The notes below the pieces were generated by a model. The model worked only from the letters and a program-made list of their open reading frames with translations. It was not told the DNA's origin and searched no databases. This document shows, one piece after another, positions 35,601 through 41,917 of a DNA stretch of 64,000 nt. Source of the stretch: Corythucha ciliata (Eukaryota > Arthropoda > Insecta > Hemiptera > Tingidae); contig CM075941.1 in the NCBI GenBank assembly GCA_038030265.1, positions 17,422,001 to 17,486,000 of the forward strand, written 5' to 3'. The stretch's first letter is position 1, and each line of letters begins with the position of its first letter. Position numbers and translations under genes: made by a program.

Positions 35601-38254
35601 GCAATGCTTGCGGTTTTCGCCTCGCCTCCCTCAATCGCCTCGGTGACACCAAGTCCAGTCAACTGAAGGGCACCACTCTACTCCATTATCTCGTTGAAAT
35701 CCTACAGCGACAGTTTAAGGACACGTTGAAACTCGAGGAGGACATGCCGCACGTAAAAGAGGCGGCTAAAGTCAGCCTGGGGGAACTTGAAAAGGACATG
35801 GCTCAGTTGAAAGTGAATTTGAAAGAGGCCGAGCGTGAATTGGAATTTCAACGCGTTCAACCGGTCGTTCCCGGTGATCGATTTCTACCCGTGATGAAGG
35901 AATTTGTCGCCGTGGCAACGTGTCGACTAACCGAACTTGAAGACATGTTCCACGATATGAAAACAAGGGTCAGTTCAACTTTTAAAAATCGTTTTTATCG
36001 ACAAAGTCCTCTAAAATCGATACAATTTCTTGCAGTTCGATCGCGCCGTCCGTATGTTTGGCGAAGACAATTCGTCCGTTCAACCCGACGACTTTTTCGG
36101 GATTTTTGATTCATTCCTCGTGGCATTTGGCGATGCTCGTGCCGACAATGAAAACAATCGGCGAAGGAAAGAAGAGGAGGAGAAAAGGGCTCGACAGGAG
36201 GCTGAGGTGAGTCGTTGAAAAGGGACACATGTCCTCCCCCTACCCTCTAGATGAGTTTGTACGTCGAAAAATGAGTCAAGACGGGTACAGAGTCGGTAAA
36301 TCGTTCAGTGACGTCACGTCGAAAAAAAAATCCTGCTTTTGCTGGACCAAAAAAAAAGTATCATTTCTGTAAAATCAGACTAGCATACCCCCTCCCCATT
36401 TCCTTTTCACACAACCGTTGTCAATTGATGGATTCCCAGCACTCCCAATGATCTGTGATGGTCGACTGGGATTAGGCAGATTCCTACTACTCTTCGGTCT
36501 GTTTTCAAGTTCTTGAGAATCTTTCCGGGTCGCCTCCTATTGCCAATGGCTGCGGTGACGCCGCTTGCATACAAATGGGTTCAGTTCGTCTCCACTACAA
36601 TTCATTGCCCCCTGGCCAAAAAGGAAATTGTTTATTTTTCTTTTGAATTGGCGCATTCAGTGACGTCCTCTTGCGAGTCACTCGCAAGAATCTCTCGAAA
36701 AATGATGAATATTTCCCCTACATTTGTCAATCTATCGATCTTTTTTACAACGTTCCTCCGGAGGGTCGACGAGTATTTTTGTTTGTTAAAGAAATAATAC
36801 TTTTATTGAGGGCATCTTTTGGGTCACTACGGGACCAAGCGTATGACATCAATGCACCCCTGGTAATTTTGTCGCGTACAGAGTAAAACTTTAAAATAAT
36901 TTGCATTGAAAATGATTGTTGTTCACTATTGAACTCTCACGATCTGCAAGTCCATGCCAATTAGTGGTCTCTTCTTCACAAAATTGTTGTCTTTTTGTTT
37001 TTGAGTTTTCTGCCCCCCAACTTCTCCCTCACTGGAGGATGAACTCTAAATAACAAACAATGGACGTATTAGAAGGCATATTGAGTAGGGGATGATAGCC
37101 GTTGTACAAATTATTATCCGAGCGTAATTAATGCGTTCTCTATTAATTTCCATTAGAGGTCCCCCACTGGCTCCTTTTATAATCAAAAAGGAATTTTAAT
37201 TACACTCCGCCGCAAGTTTTACATTGTTTATAATCGCTGTTTTCTTTAATAATTATTTTTTGTTGAATCCCCCCCTCTCCCCGCCTTCCCATTTAAAAAA
37301 AAACAACACTTAGATGCGACGAATTATTCGATTGAGGCGAGCCTCCCAGCTTCGACAACCACCGAGTGTTCAACTTCGGCGACCCGTGACTAGCTCCCCT
37401 GTCCTTCAGTCACCGTCTTCAGCGGGTACCCATCCTGGCGCTCGGCCGTCATCATCATCGTCGTCGTCGTCGTCGAATGGCATCGAACAGTGGGATGTCA
37501 TATTTTAGGATGGGTGAAGAAGGGAAGGAGGGGGAATTGATTGCCAGCAATCCAATGAGAAGGGGGAGGAGGACATTTTTCCTTTGCCGCACCCGCCGTT
37601 GAATCAAGTTCTGAGCAGTTTTGAAACGGTAGGGACACCTTCCCCCAAAAAATTGTTTGGGGATCACACGAGCCAACAAGCACACTGAAAATGTTGCACG
37701 GCAGTTTTTTCGAACGGCTAAGGAAAAACTATGGCATGGAGTTGTTTTTTTGCGTGGGGATATGTCACCCGTGTAGGTGGAGGAGAATTTGGTGGCGGAA
37801 AGAAGCAGTTTGAGTGGACACGATATTGGAAGCACTTTTTACGTCAAAAAATAATAAATTTTCGAAATAAAAATCGTTGTTTTCTCTTCCTTATTTTTAG
37901 ATGAAGAAGAGAACGATGGAAAGAAAGAATTCTCGAACGACAATCGGAGGCGACAAAACTCTCTTGGACCACCACAGGCCGAGTCTCAACAACGGCGGGA
38001 GCCCCGGCCTCAAGTCCATGCCCAACGGCGGCGGCAATCAAAAGGGCGAATTCGACGATCTCATCTCCGCCCTACGAACGGGCGACGTCTTCGCCGAGGA
38101 TAAAATCAAACGAGCTCGCAAGTCTCGCTTGAACAATTCACCGCCTCGCAATGGAAACAATCACAACTCGACGACGACGTCTGCGGCGGCGAATAATAAC
38201 GCCGTCATAAGTCGCGAGGACTCACGCGAACGCGTCATTGCTCGAATTCAGTAG
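14126..38254 (+). CDS. DAAM: DAAM formin (Dishevelled-associated activator of morphogenesis), spliced main form
   Basis: Diaphanous-related formin that nucleates and elongates unbranched actin filaments downstream of Rho and Wnt/PCP signalling; cytoplasmic or cortical. Join: 14126-14170, 23743-23961, 24043-24114, 33158-33418, 33496-33975, 34035-34155, 34212-35337, 35410-35968, 36036-36206, 37901-38254. All junctions are GT-AG and in phase, giving 1135 aa, close to the roughly 1150 aa of short insect DAAM. Domains: N-terminal KGWCGCLQ motif (residues 8-15); GBD/FH3 about 16-430; coiled coil about 440-545; FH1 polyproline about 566-595; FH2 about 625-1010 with [18 protein letters not shown] and [11 protein letters not shown]; a basic/acidic helix; and DAD core [16 protein letters not shown] (1067-1082) followed by a basic stretch. 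The family is autoinhibited by DID-DAD contact. No frameshift or missing key motif is seen. Introns 1 and 3 (9.6 and 9.0 kb) are filled with minisatellites; the others are short. A second last exon exists (37314-37508). Confidence 0.95.
15600..17620 (+). repeat. Family A 30-bp minisatellite array, forward (intron 1)
   Basis: About 2 kb of diverged units CTAATTCGCGGCT + AAAATTGAGAAAAAGC. Variants include GGTTCTTGACTCAACTCC and GTTCCTGGAGGCAACT inserts (for example near 16072 and 17228). It lies in sense orientation inside the first DAAM intron. Confidence 0.85.
17621..17662 (+). repeat. Poly(A) homopolymer, 42 bases
   Basis: Uninterrupted A run closing the family A array, directly followed by GAGTTAAATTAAATAC and then family B units. 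A run this long is likely polymorphic and its exact length may be an assembly estimate. Confidence 0.9.
17690..17860 (+). repeat. Family B repeat block (intron 1)
   Basis: Units with TTTTGCGGAGTCGCTCGTTC, AATTCGAGGGATTGACTCAT and CAATTTTGCGGAATAAAA, about 45 bp apart. It lies immediately 3' of a forward family A array, the same order as at 6.6 kb and 22.3 kb. Confidence 0.55.
19188..19200. other. Exact 13-mer match to the Illumina adapter end
   Basis: GCTCTTCCGATCT occurs exactly here, inside unique intron 1 sequence. The flanking bases do not continue the standard adapter. It may be a natural 13-mer, or a short residue of library adapter at an assembly or read junction. Confidence 0.35.
20000..20520. 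repeat. Family D, 18-bp minisatellite (intron 1)
   Basis: Around 28 tandem copies of AGCAAAGCTCCAAACCAC with point changes and small indels. Because 18 is a multiple of 3, several minus-strand frames stay open for 95-144 codons and translate to Trp/Phe/Val or Cys/Leu/Gly periodic peptides. These are repeat by-products with no splice or start context. Confidence 0.85.
20700..22330 (+). repeat. Family A 30-bp minisatellite array, forward (intron 1)
   Basis: Diverged CTAATTCGCGGCTAAAATTG units. A stretch of other sequence interrupts the array at about 21470-21880, after which units resume (from 21940). It is followed by family B units from about 22340. Confidence 0.82.
22340..22640 (+). repeat. 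Family B repeat block (intron 1)
   Basis: Repeated elements such as GTGAAATTTAG, AAAGAGCCAAACC, CCGCGAAATCGGGTTCTGTG and CACGAATTTCGCTTTTTACG at 35-45 bp spacing. It lies directly downstream of the forward A array. Confidence 0.6.
23634..23654 (+). repeat. Poly(T) run, 21 bases
   Basis: T homopolymer 89 bases upstream of the exon 2 acceptor. It is too far away to be the polypyrimidine tract itself; the tract next to the acceptor is the separate TTTTATTTTACTTTATTATT segment. Confidence 0.85.
23743..23961 (+). CDS. DAAM: DAAM exon 2 (start of GBD/FH3)
   Basis: 73 codons, phase 0 to phase 0, bounded by TTGTCTAG and AAAAAG/GTAAGA. Encodes [18 protein letters not shown] and, at its end, [18 protein letters not shown] followed by [11 protein letters not shown]. 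These are hallmark segments of the N-terminal GTPase-binding region of DAAM. The codon choice is GC-richer than the surrounding intron. Confidence 0.96.
24043..24114 (+). CDS. DAAM: DAAM exon 3
   Basis: 24 codons, phase 0 to phase 0, reached through an 81-bp intron and ending TTGTCT/GTAAGT. Encodes [20 protein letters not shown], which aligns with the DQEE...P.(F/Y)YI segment of animal DAAM before the armadillo repeats. Confidence 0.92.
25040..25600 (+). repeat. Family A 30-bp minisatellite, forward (intron 3)
   Basis: Units such as CGCGGCTAGAGTTGAAACAA and TTCACGGCTGAAATTGAG, with one GGCGTTCTTGGATCAGGACC insert near 25393. The array passes into family B units at about 25600. Confidence 0.8.
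25600..25990 (+). repeat. Family B units with interspersed family A units (intron 3)
   Basis: TTTCCACGAAATTGCACG, CGCGAAATTGAAATTTTG and similar motifs, with an A-type patch at about 25800-25905. These units use GAAATTG flanked by TTTCC rather than GGTTTTT, a variant also seen at 27.2-27.6 kb. Confidence 0.55.
26100..26340. other. Possible transposon remnant between repeat arrays
   Basis: Contains CAGGGGCGTACCTATAAATC near 26140 and GGGTACGCCTCTGGGG near 26325, an opposite-strand echo of the same GGGGCGTACC motif. Ends of this kind are frequent in arthropod DNA transposons. The stretch is too short and decayed to classify. Confidence 0.35.
26340..27030 (+). repeat. Family A 30-bp minisatellite, forward (intron 3)
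   Basis: Diverged forward units, including a 20-base A run at 26506-26525 and a GGCTTCTTAAGGCAATTTTG variant near 26758. Confidence 0.8.
27153..27177 (+). repeat. Poly(T) run, 25 bases
   Basis: T homopolymer inside intron 3, between a family A array and family B-like units. Its length is likely to vary. Confidence 0.85.
27230..27660 (+). repeat. Family B variant block (intron 3)
   Basis: Repeats of the type GACGAATAGC(T/A)GTG, CCGCGAAATTG(C/A)AAGTTT and GGTCC at 45-60 bp spacing, for example near 27235, 27425, 27540 and 27610. It shares the CGCGAAATTG core with family B but adds a GACGAATAGC element that is also present at 25676. Confidence 0.5.
27840..29100 (-). repeat. Family A 30-bp minisatellite array, reverse (intron 3)
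   Basis: Reverse-orientation units such as TTTTAGCCGCGAATTAGT and GCGCTTTTTCTCAATTT. A (CT)n tract interrupts it at about 28351-28375. It is antisense to the DAAM transcript, unlike the family A arrays at 25.0-27.0 kb in the same intron. Confidence 0.82.
29649..29680 (+). repeat. Poly(A) run, 32 bases
   Basis: A homopolymer in otherwise unique intron 3 sequence, with no visible retrotransposon body immediately upstream. Confidence 0.85.
30947..31027. repeat. Degenerate (CATTA)n microsatellite
   Basis: Repeats of ACATT/CATTA with ACTACT interruptions. It directly abuts the 5' side of the retrotransposon fragment at 31030. Confidence 0.75.
31030..31403 (+). pseudogene. Non-LTR retrotransposon reverse-transcriptase C-terminal fragment, frameshifted
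   Basis: Frame 1 from 31030 reads [20 protein letters not shown], then [16 protein letters not shown] and [18 protein letters not shown]. The WQ-RWD, 'LTGHG-F--L--F' and CPCG...H..FEC signatures are typical of the end of pol ORF2 in Jockey/I/R1-like non-LTR elements. Near 31330-31350 the open frame shifts to the other + frame, which ends [15 protein letters not shown] then stop. No endonuclease or palm motif lies upstream: this is a 5'-truncated dead copy, bounded by a CATTA repeat and then a 16-bp repeat. Confidence 0.8.
31478..31633 (+). repeat. Family E, 16-bp TTAGG-containing tandem repeat
   Basis: Six successive 16-bp units of the type CGTTTTGTGGTTAGGT, then a longer unit and two or three decayed ones. 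Several contain TTAGG or TTAAGG. It lies about 75 bp after the retrotransposon ORF end and may belong to its 3' region. Confidence 0.75.
32440..32830 (+). repeat. Short family A then family B patch (intron 3)
   Basis: Three near-consensus A units at 32465-32550 (TTCGCGGCTAAAATTGTGAA), followed by GGGTTTGACTC / AAACCCAATTTGTC type units that resemble family B in reverse orientation. Confidence 0.6.
33158..33418 (+). CDS. DAAM: DAAM exon 4 (FH3/armadillo region)
   Basis: 87 codons, phase 0 to phase 0, TTTCACAG to AACTCG/GTGAGT. It begins with an acidic/serine linker ([20 protein letters not shown]), then [20 protein letters not shown] and, at its end, [15 protein letters not shown]. The latter two match the first armadillo repeats of DAAM. 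Confidence 0.96.
33496..33975 (+). CDS. DAAM: DAAM exon 5 (DID/FH3 core)
   Basis: 160 codons, phase 0 to phase 0, after a 77-bp intron. Encodes [40 protein letters not shown] and [16 protein letters not shown], the most conserved part of the DAAM inhibitory domain that binds the DAD. It ends KFEM/GTAGGG. Confidence 0.97.
34035..34155 (+). CDS. DAAM: DAAM exon 6
   Basis: 40 codons plus one base after a 59-bp intron. Encodes [20 protein letters not shown] and [16 protein letters not shown]. It ends CCAC/GTAAGT in phase 1, and the split codon is completed by TG at the start of exon 7. Confidence 0.95.
34212..35337 (+). CDS. DAAM: DAAM exon 7 (coiled coil, FH1, first part of FH2)
   Basis: 1126 bp after a 56-bp intron. 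Encodes [13 protein letters not shown], then a long heptad-rich coiled coil (about 34328-34645), the FH1 proline stretch (about 34708-34790) that recruits profilin-actin, and the FH2 lasso (KSFNWSKLP) and knob ([17 protein letters not shown]). It ends TCTAA/GTATGT in phase 2. It contains an unused but perfect donor sequence CCCAG/GTAAGC at 34645. Confidence 0.97.
35410..35968 (+). CDS. DAAM: DAAM exon 8 (FH2 core)
   Basis: 559 bp after a 72-bp intron. Encodes [17 protein letters not shown], then the FH2 signature [17 protein letters not shown]...DTKSS around residues 830-855, then the post/coiled-coil end. It ends AAAACAAGG/GTCAGT in phase 0. Confidence 0.97.
36036..36206 (+). CDS. DAAM: DAAM exon 9 (end of FH2 and charged helix)
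   Basis: 57 codons after a 67-bp intron. Encodes [28 protein letters not shown] and a strongly charged [16 protein letters not shown] helix. It ends GAG/GTGAGT in phase 0, so it can splice in frame to either last exon, both of which start with an in-phase ATG codon. Confidence 0.96.
36207..37313 (+). other. DAAM: DAAM intron 9 (to the proximal last exon)
   Basis: 1107 bp, GTGAGT to ACACTTAG, free of the 30-bp families. A 94-codon ORF at 36513-36797 has no similarity to formins and no flanking splice pair. The short palindrome CTTGCGAGTCACTCGCAAG lies near 36669. Confidence 0.7.
37314..37508 (+). CDS. DAAM: Proximal alternative last exon of DAAM (no DAD)
   Basis: After an ACACTTAG acceptor, 64 codons and a stop: [20 protein letters not shown], a Pro/Ser-rich middle, a run of nine serines from TCA/TCG codons (about 37448-37476) and the C terminus EQWDVIF. 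It joins exon 9 in phase 0. It lacks the [14 protein letters not shown] core, so this form would lose DID-DAD autoinhibition. The terminal V-I-F has the hydrophobic-x-hydrophobic shape of a class II PDZ ligand. It is inferred from frame, acceptor and downstream poly(A) signals; transcript data would be needed to confirm use. Confidence 0.6.
   Translation: MRRIIRLRRASQLRQPPSVQLRRPVTSSPVLQSPSSAGTHPGARPSSSSSSSSSNGIEQWDVIF
37509..37890 (+). other. DAAM: 3' UTR of the proximal DAAM form
   Basis: Non-coding sequence between the proximal stop codon and the distal acceptor. It ends in a cluster of poly(A) signals followed by a GT-rich stretch. In the main form this DNA is simply part of the last intron. 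Confidence 0.5.
37853..37871 (+). terminator. Poly(A) signal pair for the proximal last exon
   Basis: AATAAA at 37853-37858 and again at 37866-37871, followed by TCGTTGTTTTC, a plausible GT-rich downstream element. They lie 30-48 bases upstream of the distal exon acceptor at 37900, so cleavage here and splicing to the distal exon would compete. Confidence 0.6.
37901..38254 (+). CDS. DAAM: DAAM distal last exon (DAD and C terminus)
   Basis: 117 codons and stop after TTCCTTATTTTTAG. It begins [10 protein letters not shown], equivalent to the (L)KKRTIERKN segment of insect DAAM. The DAD core [16 protein letters not shown] is at 38045-38092, followed by a basic stretch IKRARKSRL, then an Asn/Ser/Thr-rich tail and VIARIQ. 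The DAD binds the N-terminal inhibitory domain; Rho binding releases it. Confidence 0.95.
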   Translation: MKKRTMERKNSRTTIGGDKTLLDHHRPSLNNGGSPGLKSMPNGGGNQKGEFDDLISALRTGDVFAEDKIKRARKSRLNNSPPRNGNNHNSTTTSAAANNNAVISREDSRERVIARIQ

Positions 38255-38955
38255 AAAAAGAAAAACTGTGCGAGGGGGGGAGGTGCGTCAGACGGAATTT
38301 TTTTAGGTGGACCAAACTAACAAAAAAAACAAAAAAAAAACAGCAAAATCTAGTCGTGCCTATGTTTCTTTATGTTTAAAAAACTTTAGTTATTTGAAGG
38401 AGGGAGTATAGAATTTTCAAAAACAGTCGGCACAATAATTCGAGCGCCAAATCAACGAAAACACAATTTTTTTACAAAAAAAAAAAAAAAAAATGAAAAA
38501 AAAAAGCCAATGGGCCTATATCTCCGATTTTGTACAGAAATACAAGTTTTGAATTTGTTAACGATCTTTCGTACTGAACTTTTAGCTGTTATATAATGTA
38601 GATCGTGTTTTTCTTCAAAAATACTAATACGCGGAAGGAATAGCATTTAATACTGCCTGAATATTCGTTCTCGTTAATGACTTATGAAGGCTGAAAGCGC
38701 CCACTTTTTGTAATTTTGTACAAACTCTTATTATCATACAGTTAATATTATTTATATTGTAGTTTTTGTCAGTTTTTTTACTAGTTTTTTGTTTAATTTA
38801 TATTATTAATATTTGCAAAAAATGTATCAATTATTATGAGCATAACAATTATATCGTTTGTTAAAAAGTGAGACTGGGAAGTTTATAAGAATAATTATTT
38901 TAAAAAACGTGAGAAATTGATGTTATAAAAAAGATAATAAATGTTTTTTGTAGCT
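38255..38955 (+). other. DAAM: DAAM 3' UTR (distal form)
   Basis: About 700 bases, becoming strongly AT-rich after 38700 with several ATTTA/TTATTTAT-like elements. It contains an A run near 38471-38498. It ends near the canonical signal AATAAA at 38936-38941 followed by TGTTTTTTGTAG. Confidence 0.75.
38936..38941 (+). terminator. Main DAAM poly(A) signal AATAAA
   Basis: Last canonical AATAAA in the AT-rich 3' UTR, followed within 20 bases by a T/GT-rich stretch. Expected cleavage is at about 38955. Confidence 0.7.
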
Positions 38956-38989
38956 AAAATGAATGAATTTAAAAATAATTGACTGATCT

Positions 38990-39480
38990 TAAGCTTGGAA
39001 GTGTTGATAGGTGGGGGGGGGGTGAGCAGCTTCACCTTTTTGGAAGTCCAAAAAACCATAATTTTCGTGGGGTTCTGACAAGCCAAAAAATATTAATTGT
39101 TAAGGGGGGGGGGAGACGAAATTTTCAAGGAGCTGGTGTGCTGGCGTTTGTGCCCCACCGTTTTTATAAACCAAAAGGTTAAGCCGACGAGAGGCCCTCC
39201 ACTGTGACTCGGTGCAGGGGCGTAGGTACGGGGAGGGATATGGGGGATAGATCCCCCCCTCCAGAGCCACAAGTATACGAACGAAGGAGCACTAGTACCA
39301 TAACGAAGAGCCCCATAAAATCTTCTTGAGCGTTTCTCGTTGAAGTTAGGTTTAGCAGATTTTCTGGACTTGAAGCAGCCCGAAAAGGTCCTAGTACGTC
39401 CGCCTTTTCCTTGGGCGTCAGACCCAACGCAGTAGTGTACCGTGGTACTGGTGGGGGGGGGGGTTCGCCGAGGACCCTCT
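38990..39480. other. Decayed transposon-like DNA downstream of DAAM
   Basis: Contains GGGGCGTAGGTACGGGG near 39217 with G/C-run flanks (GGTGGGGGGGGG near 39011 and 39451), similar to the motif near 26140. The long minus-strand ORF here (39093-39605) has no recognisable family signature and runs into a family A array. Confidence 0.35.
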
Positions 39481-41370
39481 ATTAGACAAAAATCGGTAAT
39501 ATTCGTCGCTATAGCTGCTAAAAAGCCCTGATTCGTGGTCTCGCGATGCAACTTCCAGACCAAAATCAAGAAAAAAATCGCTGATTCGCGGTACATGGAT
39601 GCCACTCTACGAATAAAACGTGGAAATCAACGCAAAAGTGTTGTATTTGGGCAAACCCCGAGGTTAAAGTTGAAAAAACACGCTATAATATTGACAAACA
39701 GAAGACGCTTTCAGGTTAAACTTGGACAAAATGGCAAAGTCACAACTGAAATGGCGTAAAATCGCCCATTCGCGTATGAAAAAGGGAGTAGGATGCTGAA
39801 TGGCTGCAAAATTAGCACAAAGCTATTTCACTGCTGAAATTGGGAAAAACCGCTAATTTGCAATTTGCAGATTATAAAGGTATGGAAAAACGTTAAATCG
39901 TGGATAAGAAATGAAGAAAATCACTAATTCGCGGCAAACATTGAAAAATCACCAATTAGTGCAGCTAAAATTAAGAAAAACGTTAATTTTCAGTTCAAAT
40001 TGGGAAAAGTGCAAATTCTCAGTTAAAAATGAAAAAAAATTGCTAATTTGCAGCTTAAATAGAGTCAAACGCCAATTCTCGGCAAAAATTGCCAAACTCA
40101 GTAGGTAATGCGCGGTTTGGAAACGCTACCACGCTGCTAAAATTTAGAAAAAGCGAAAATTCGCAGCTAAAATTGAGAAACATCACCAATAGTCGTGAAA
40201 TTTATAATTTAAAAATGATGATTTTTTGACAGAAATGGATGTATCAATGTAAATTTTTTGGTTCGAAACAAAAAATTACATTTGTAATTTAATTCGCAAA
40301 TTCTGAAGGCATTTTTGTGGCTAAAATTCAGAAAAATGGCAAATTCATGCATGGCTATAGTACAATGTTAAAAAATACGCTAATTCACTGCTAGAACTGA
40401 AAATAAGCAATAATCTATACCTATAAAAGTTATATAAAATTGCTAATGCGGTGGTAAAATGTGAAAAACCGCTAATTTGCGGGTAATATTTAGAAAATAA
40501 AATAATCAGCCTGGGCCCTATTGCACAATGTTTTATTAGCTAATATTACAGCTGTTTTATTAGCTAATATTAGCTATATTATTAGCTAATAAAACATTGT
40601 GCAATAGGGCCCAGGTCAAAATTAAGAGAAAGGTTAATTTTAAGCCTAAAAATAGAGAAAATTACTAATTCGCGGCTAAAAATGGAAAAAATCGCCACTT
40701 TACAGCTAAAATTGCGCCAGATGCCAATTTATGACTGAAATTGAGAAAATTCGCTAATTCACAGGTTTGAAACGCTACGACGCGTCACCGCTACAATTTT
40801 AAAAAACGCGTTAATTCGCGGTTGAAATTGAGAAAAATTATTTGCACCAAAAACTGAATACACGCTAATTTGCGGATTCTGAAGGCGACTTTTCCGGATG
40901 AAATTGAAAAAAAGCGCCAATTTGTGGCAATAGGTGAAGAAACCGCTAATTCGCGAGTAAACTGTGAAAAATCGCTCATATTGCGTGTGGTGAACCAAAA
41001 ATATCCTAATTCGTGAAAAGTCCCCCTATTTTGCGGCTAATATTGAAGAAAACACTTAAGAAAAACGTTAATTTCCAGCTGAAACTGAGAAAAGTGCTCA
41101 TCGCCTGGTAAAAAATTTTACAAAATCGGTAGTATGCTGCTAAAATTGAGGAAATCGCCAAAACTCGTGGATAATTAAGAAACATCGCTCACGGGATAAA
41201 AACGATATTTTGATGCTAAAGTTGAGAAATTACGCAAATTCATGGCTATGGGAGGGGGTGGGGCAAAACCGCTAAATCTGCAGCTGAAATTGAGAAGAAC
41301 GATATACTCGGTCAAAATCAAAATTGAGAAAAGCGCTAAATTGCGGGTAGAGTCTAAAAATCGCTCTTAA
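39480..41370 (+). repeat. Family A 30-bp minisatellite array, forward (about 1.9 kb)
   Basis: Forward units such as TTCGCGGCTAAAATTGAG, with GGCATTTTTGTGGCTAAAAT and GGTTTGAAACGCTACGACGC inserts (near 40108, 40766 and 40311). A fold-back element has inserted at 40510-40615. Confidence 0.85.
40510..40615. mobile_element. Fold-back MITE-like element (106 bp)
   Basis: The left arm CCTGGGCCCTATTGCACAAT continues through GTTTTATTAGCTAATA; the right arm is its perfect reverse complement, ending ATTGTGCAATAGGGCCCAGG. The middle repeats TTATTAGCTAATATTA. There is no coding capacity. It interrupts family A units. The target-site duplication is not clear. Confidence 0.85.
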
Positions 41371-41374
41371 CTGA

Positions 41375-41917
41375 GAGATTTAGGCTTTGATGAGGCCAGC
41401 AAGACGTCCAGATTCAATTTTGTTAACCCCTCCCCTCACCCTAACGAGATTTCAATCTGACCCCCCCCCCCCAGGACAAATTCCTACCTACACCACTGAC
41501 TCGGTGTCCGCGTCCCCCAAAATGGATTGGCACGAGCGGACGCTTATGTGGATTTGCCTACACACACACACAAAAAAAAAACGGGTTTTCATGCGTCGAG
41601 ACTGCGGGAAAAGGCTTTGAAACATTTATGAAAATCAACGGTGGAACATTTGAATACGACCCTGAAGCGATTTACCACGCAATGAAGTATAAAAACAGTC
41701 ATATTATGTTTCCACCGAGTTTTGACACTTGTTTAATGATAACCGAGTTTTAAATGCGCAGAATAATTCATTAGAGCAGAATTTATGCGTAAAATAAATT
41801 GCAAATCTGCGATTTCATTTAAAACATTTCTTTATTCATGCCAATAGTAACGCTTAAACGTCCTACTGAATATTTGAGTTCGGATGACGACAGTAGGGGC
41901 CATAATCTATCGCGGAA
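41375..41917. other. Unique DNA between the family A array and the 1-kb fold-back element
   Basis: Short C run (41461-41472) and A run (41571-41580); otherwise plain sequence with no supportable gene. Confidence 0.4.

Noticed and set aside
36513..36797. 94-codon ORF in the DAAM intron between exon 9 and the last exons
   Set aside because: Does not resemble any formin segment and lacks flanking splice sites in the proper phase.
39093..39605. 170-codon minus-strand ORF downstream of DAAM
   Set aside because: Runs from a family A array into transposon-like DNA; peptide has no domain and includes repeat-derived residues.
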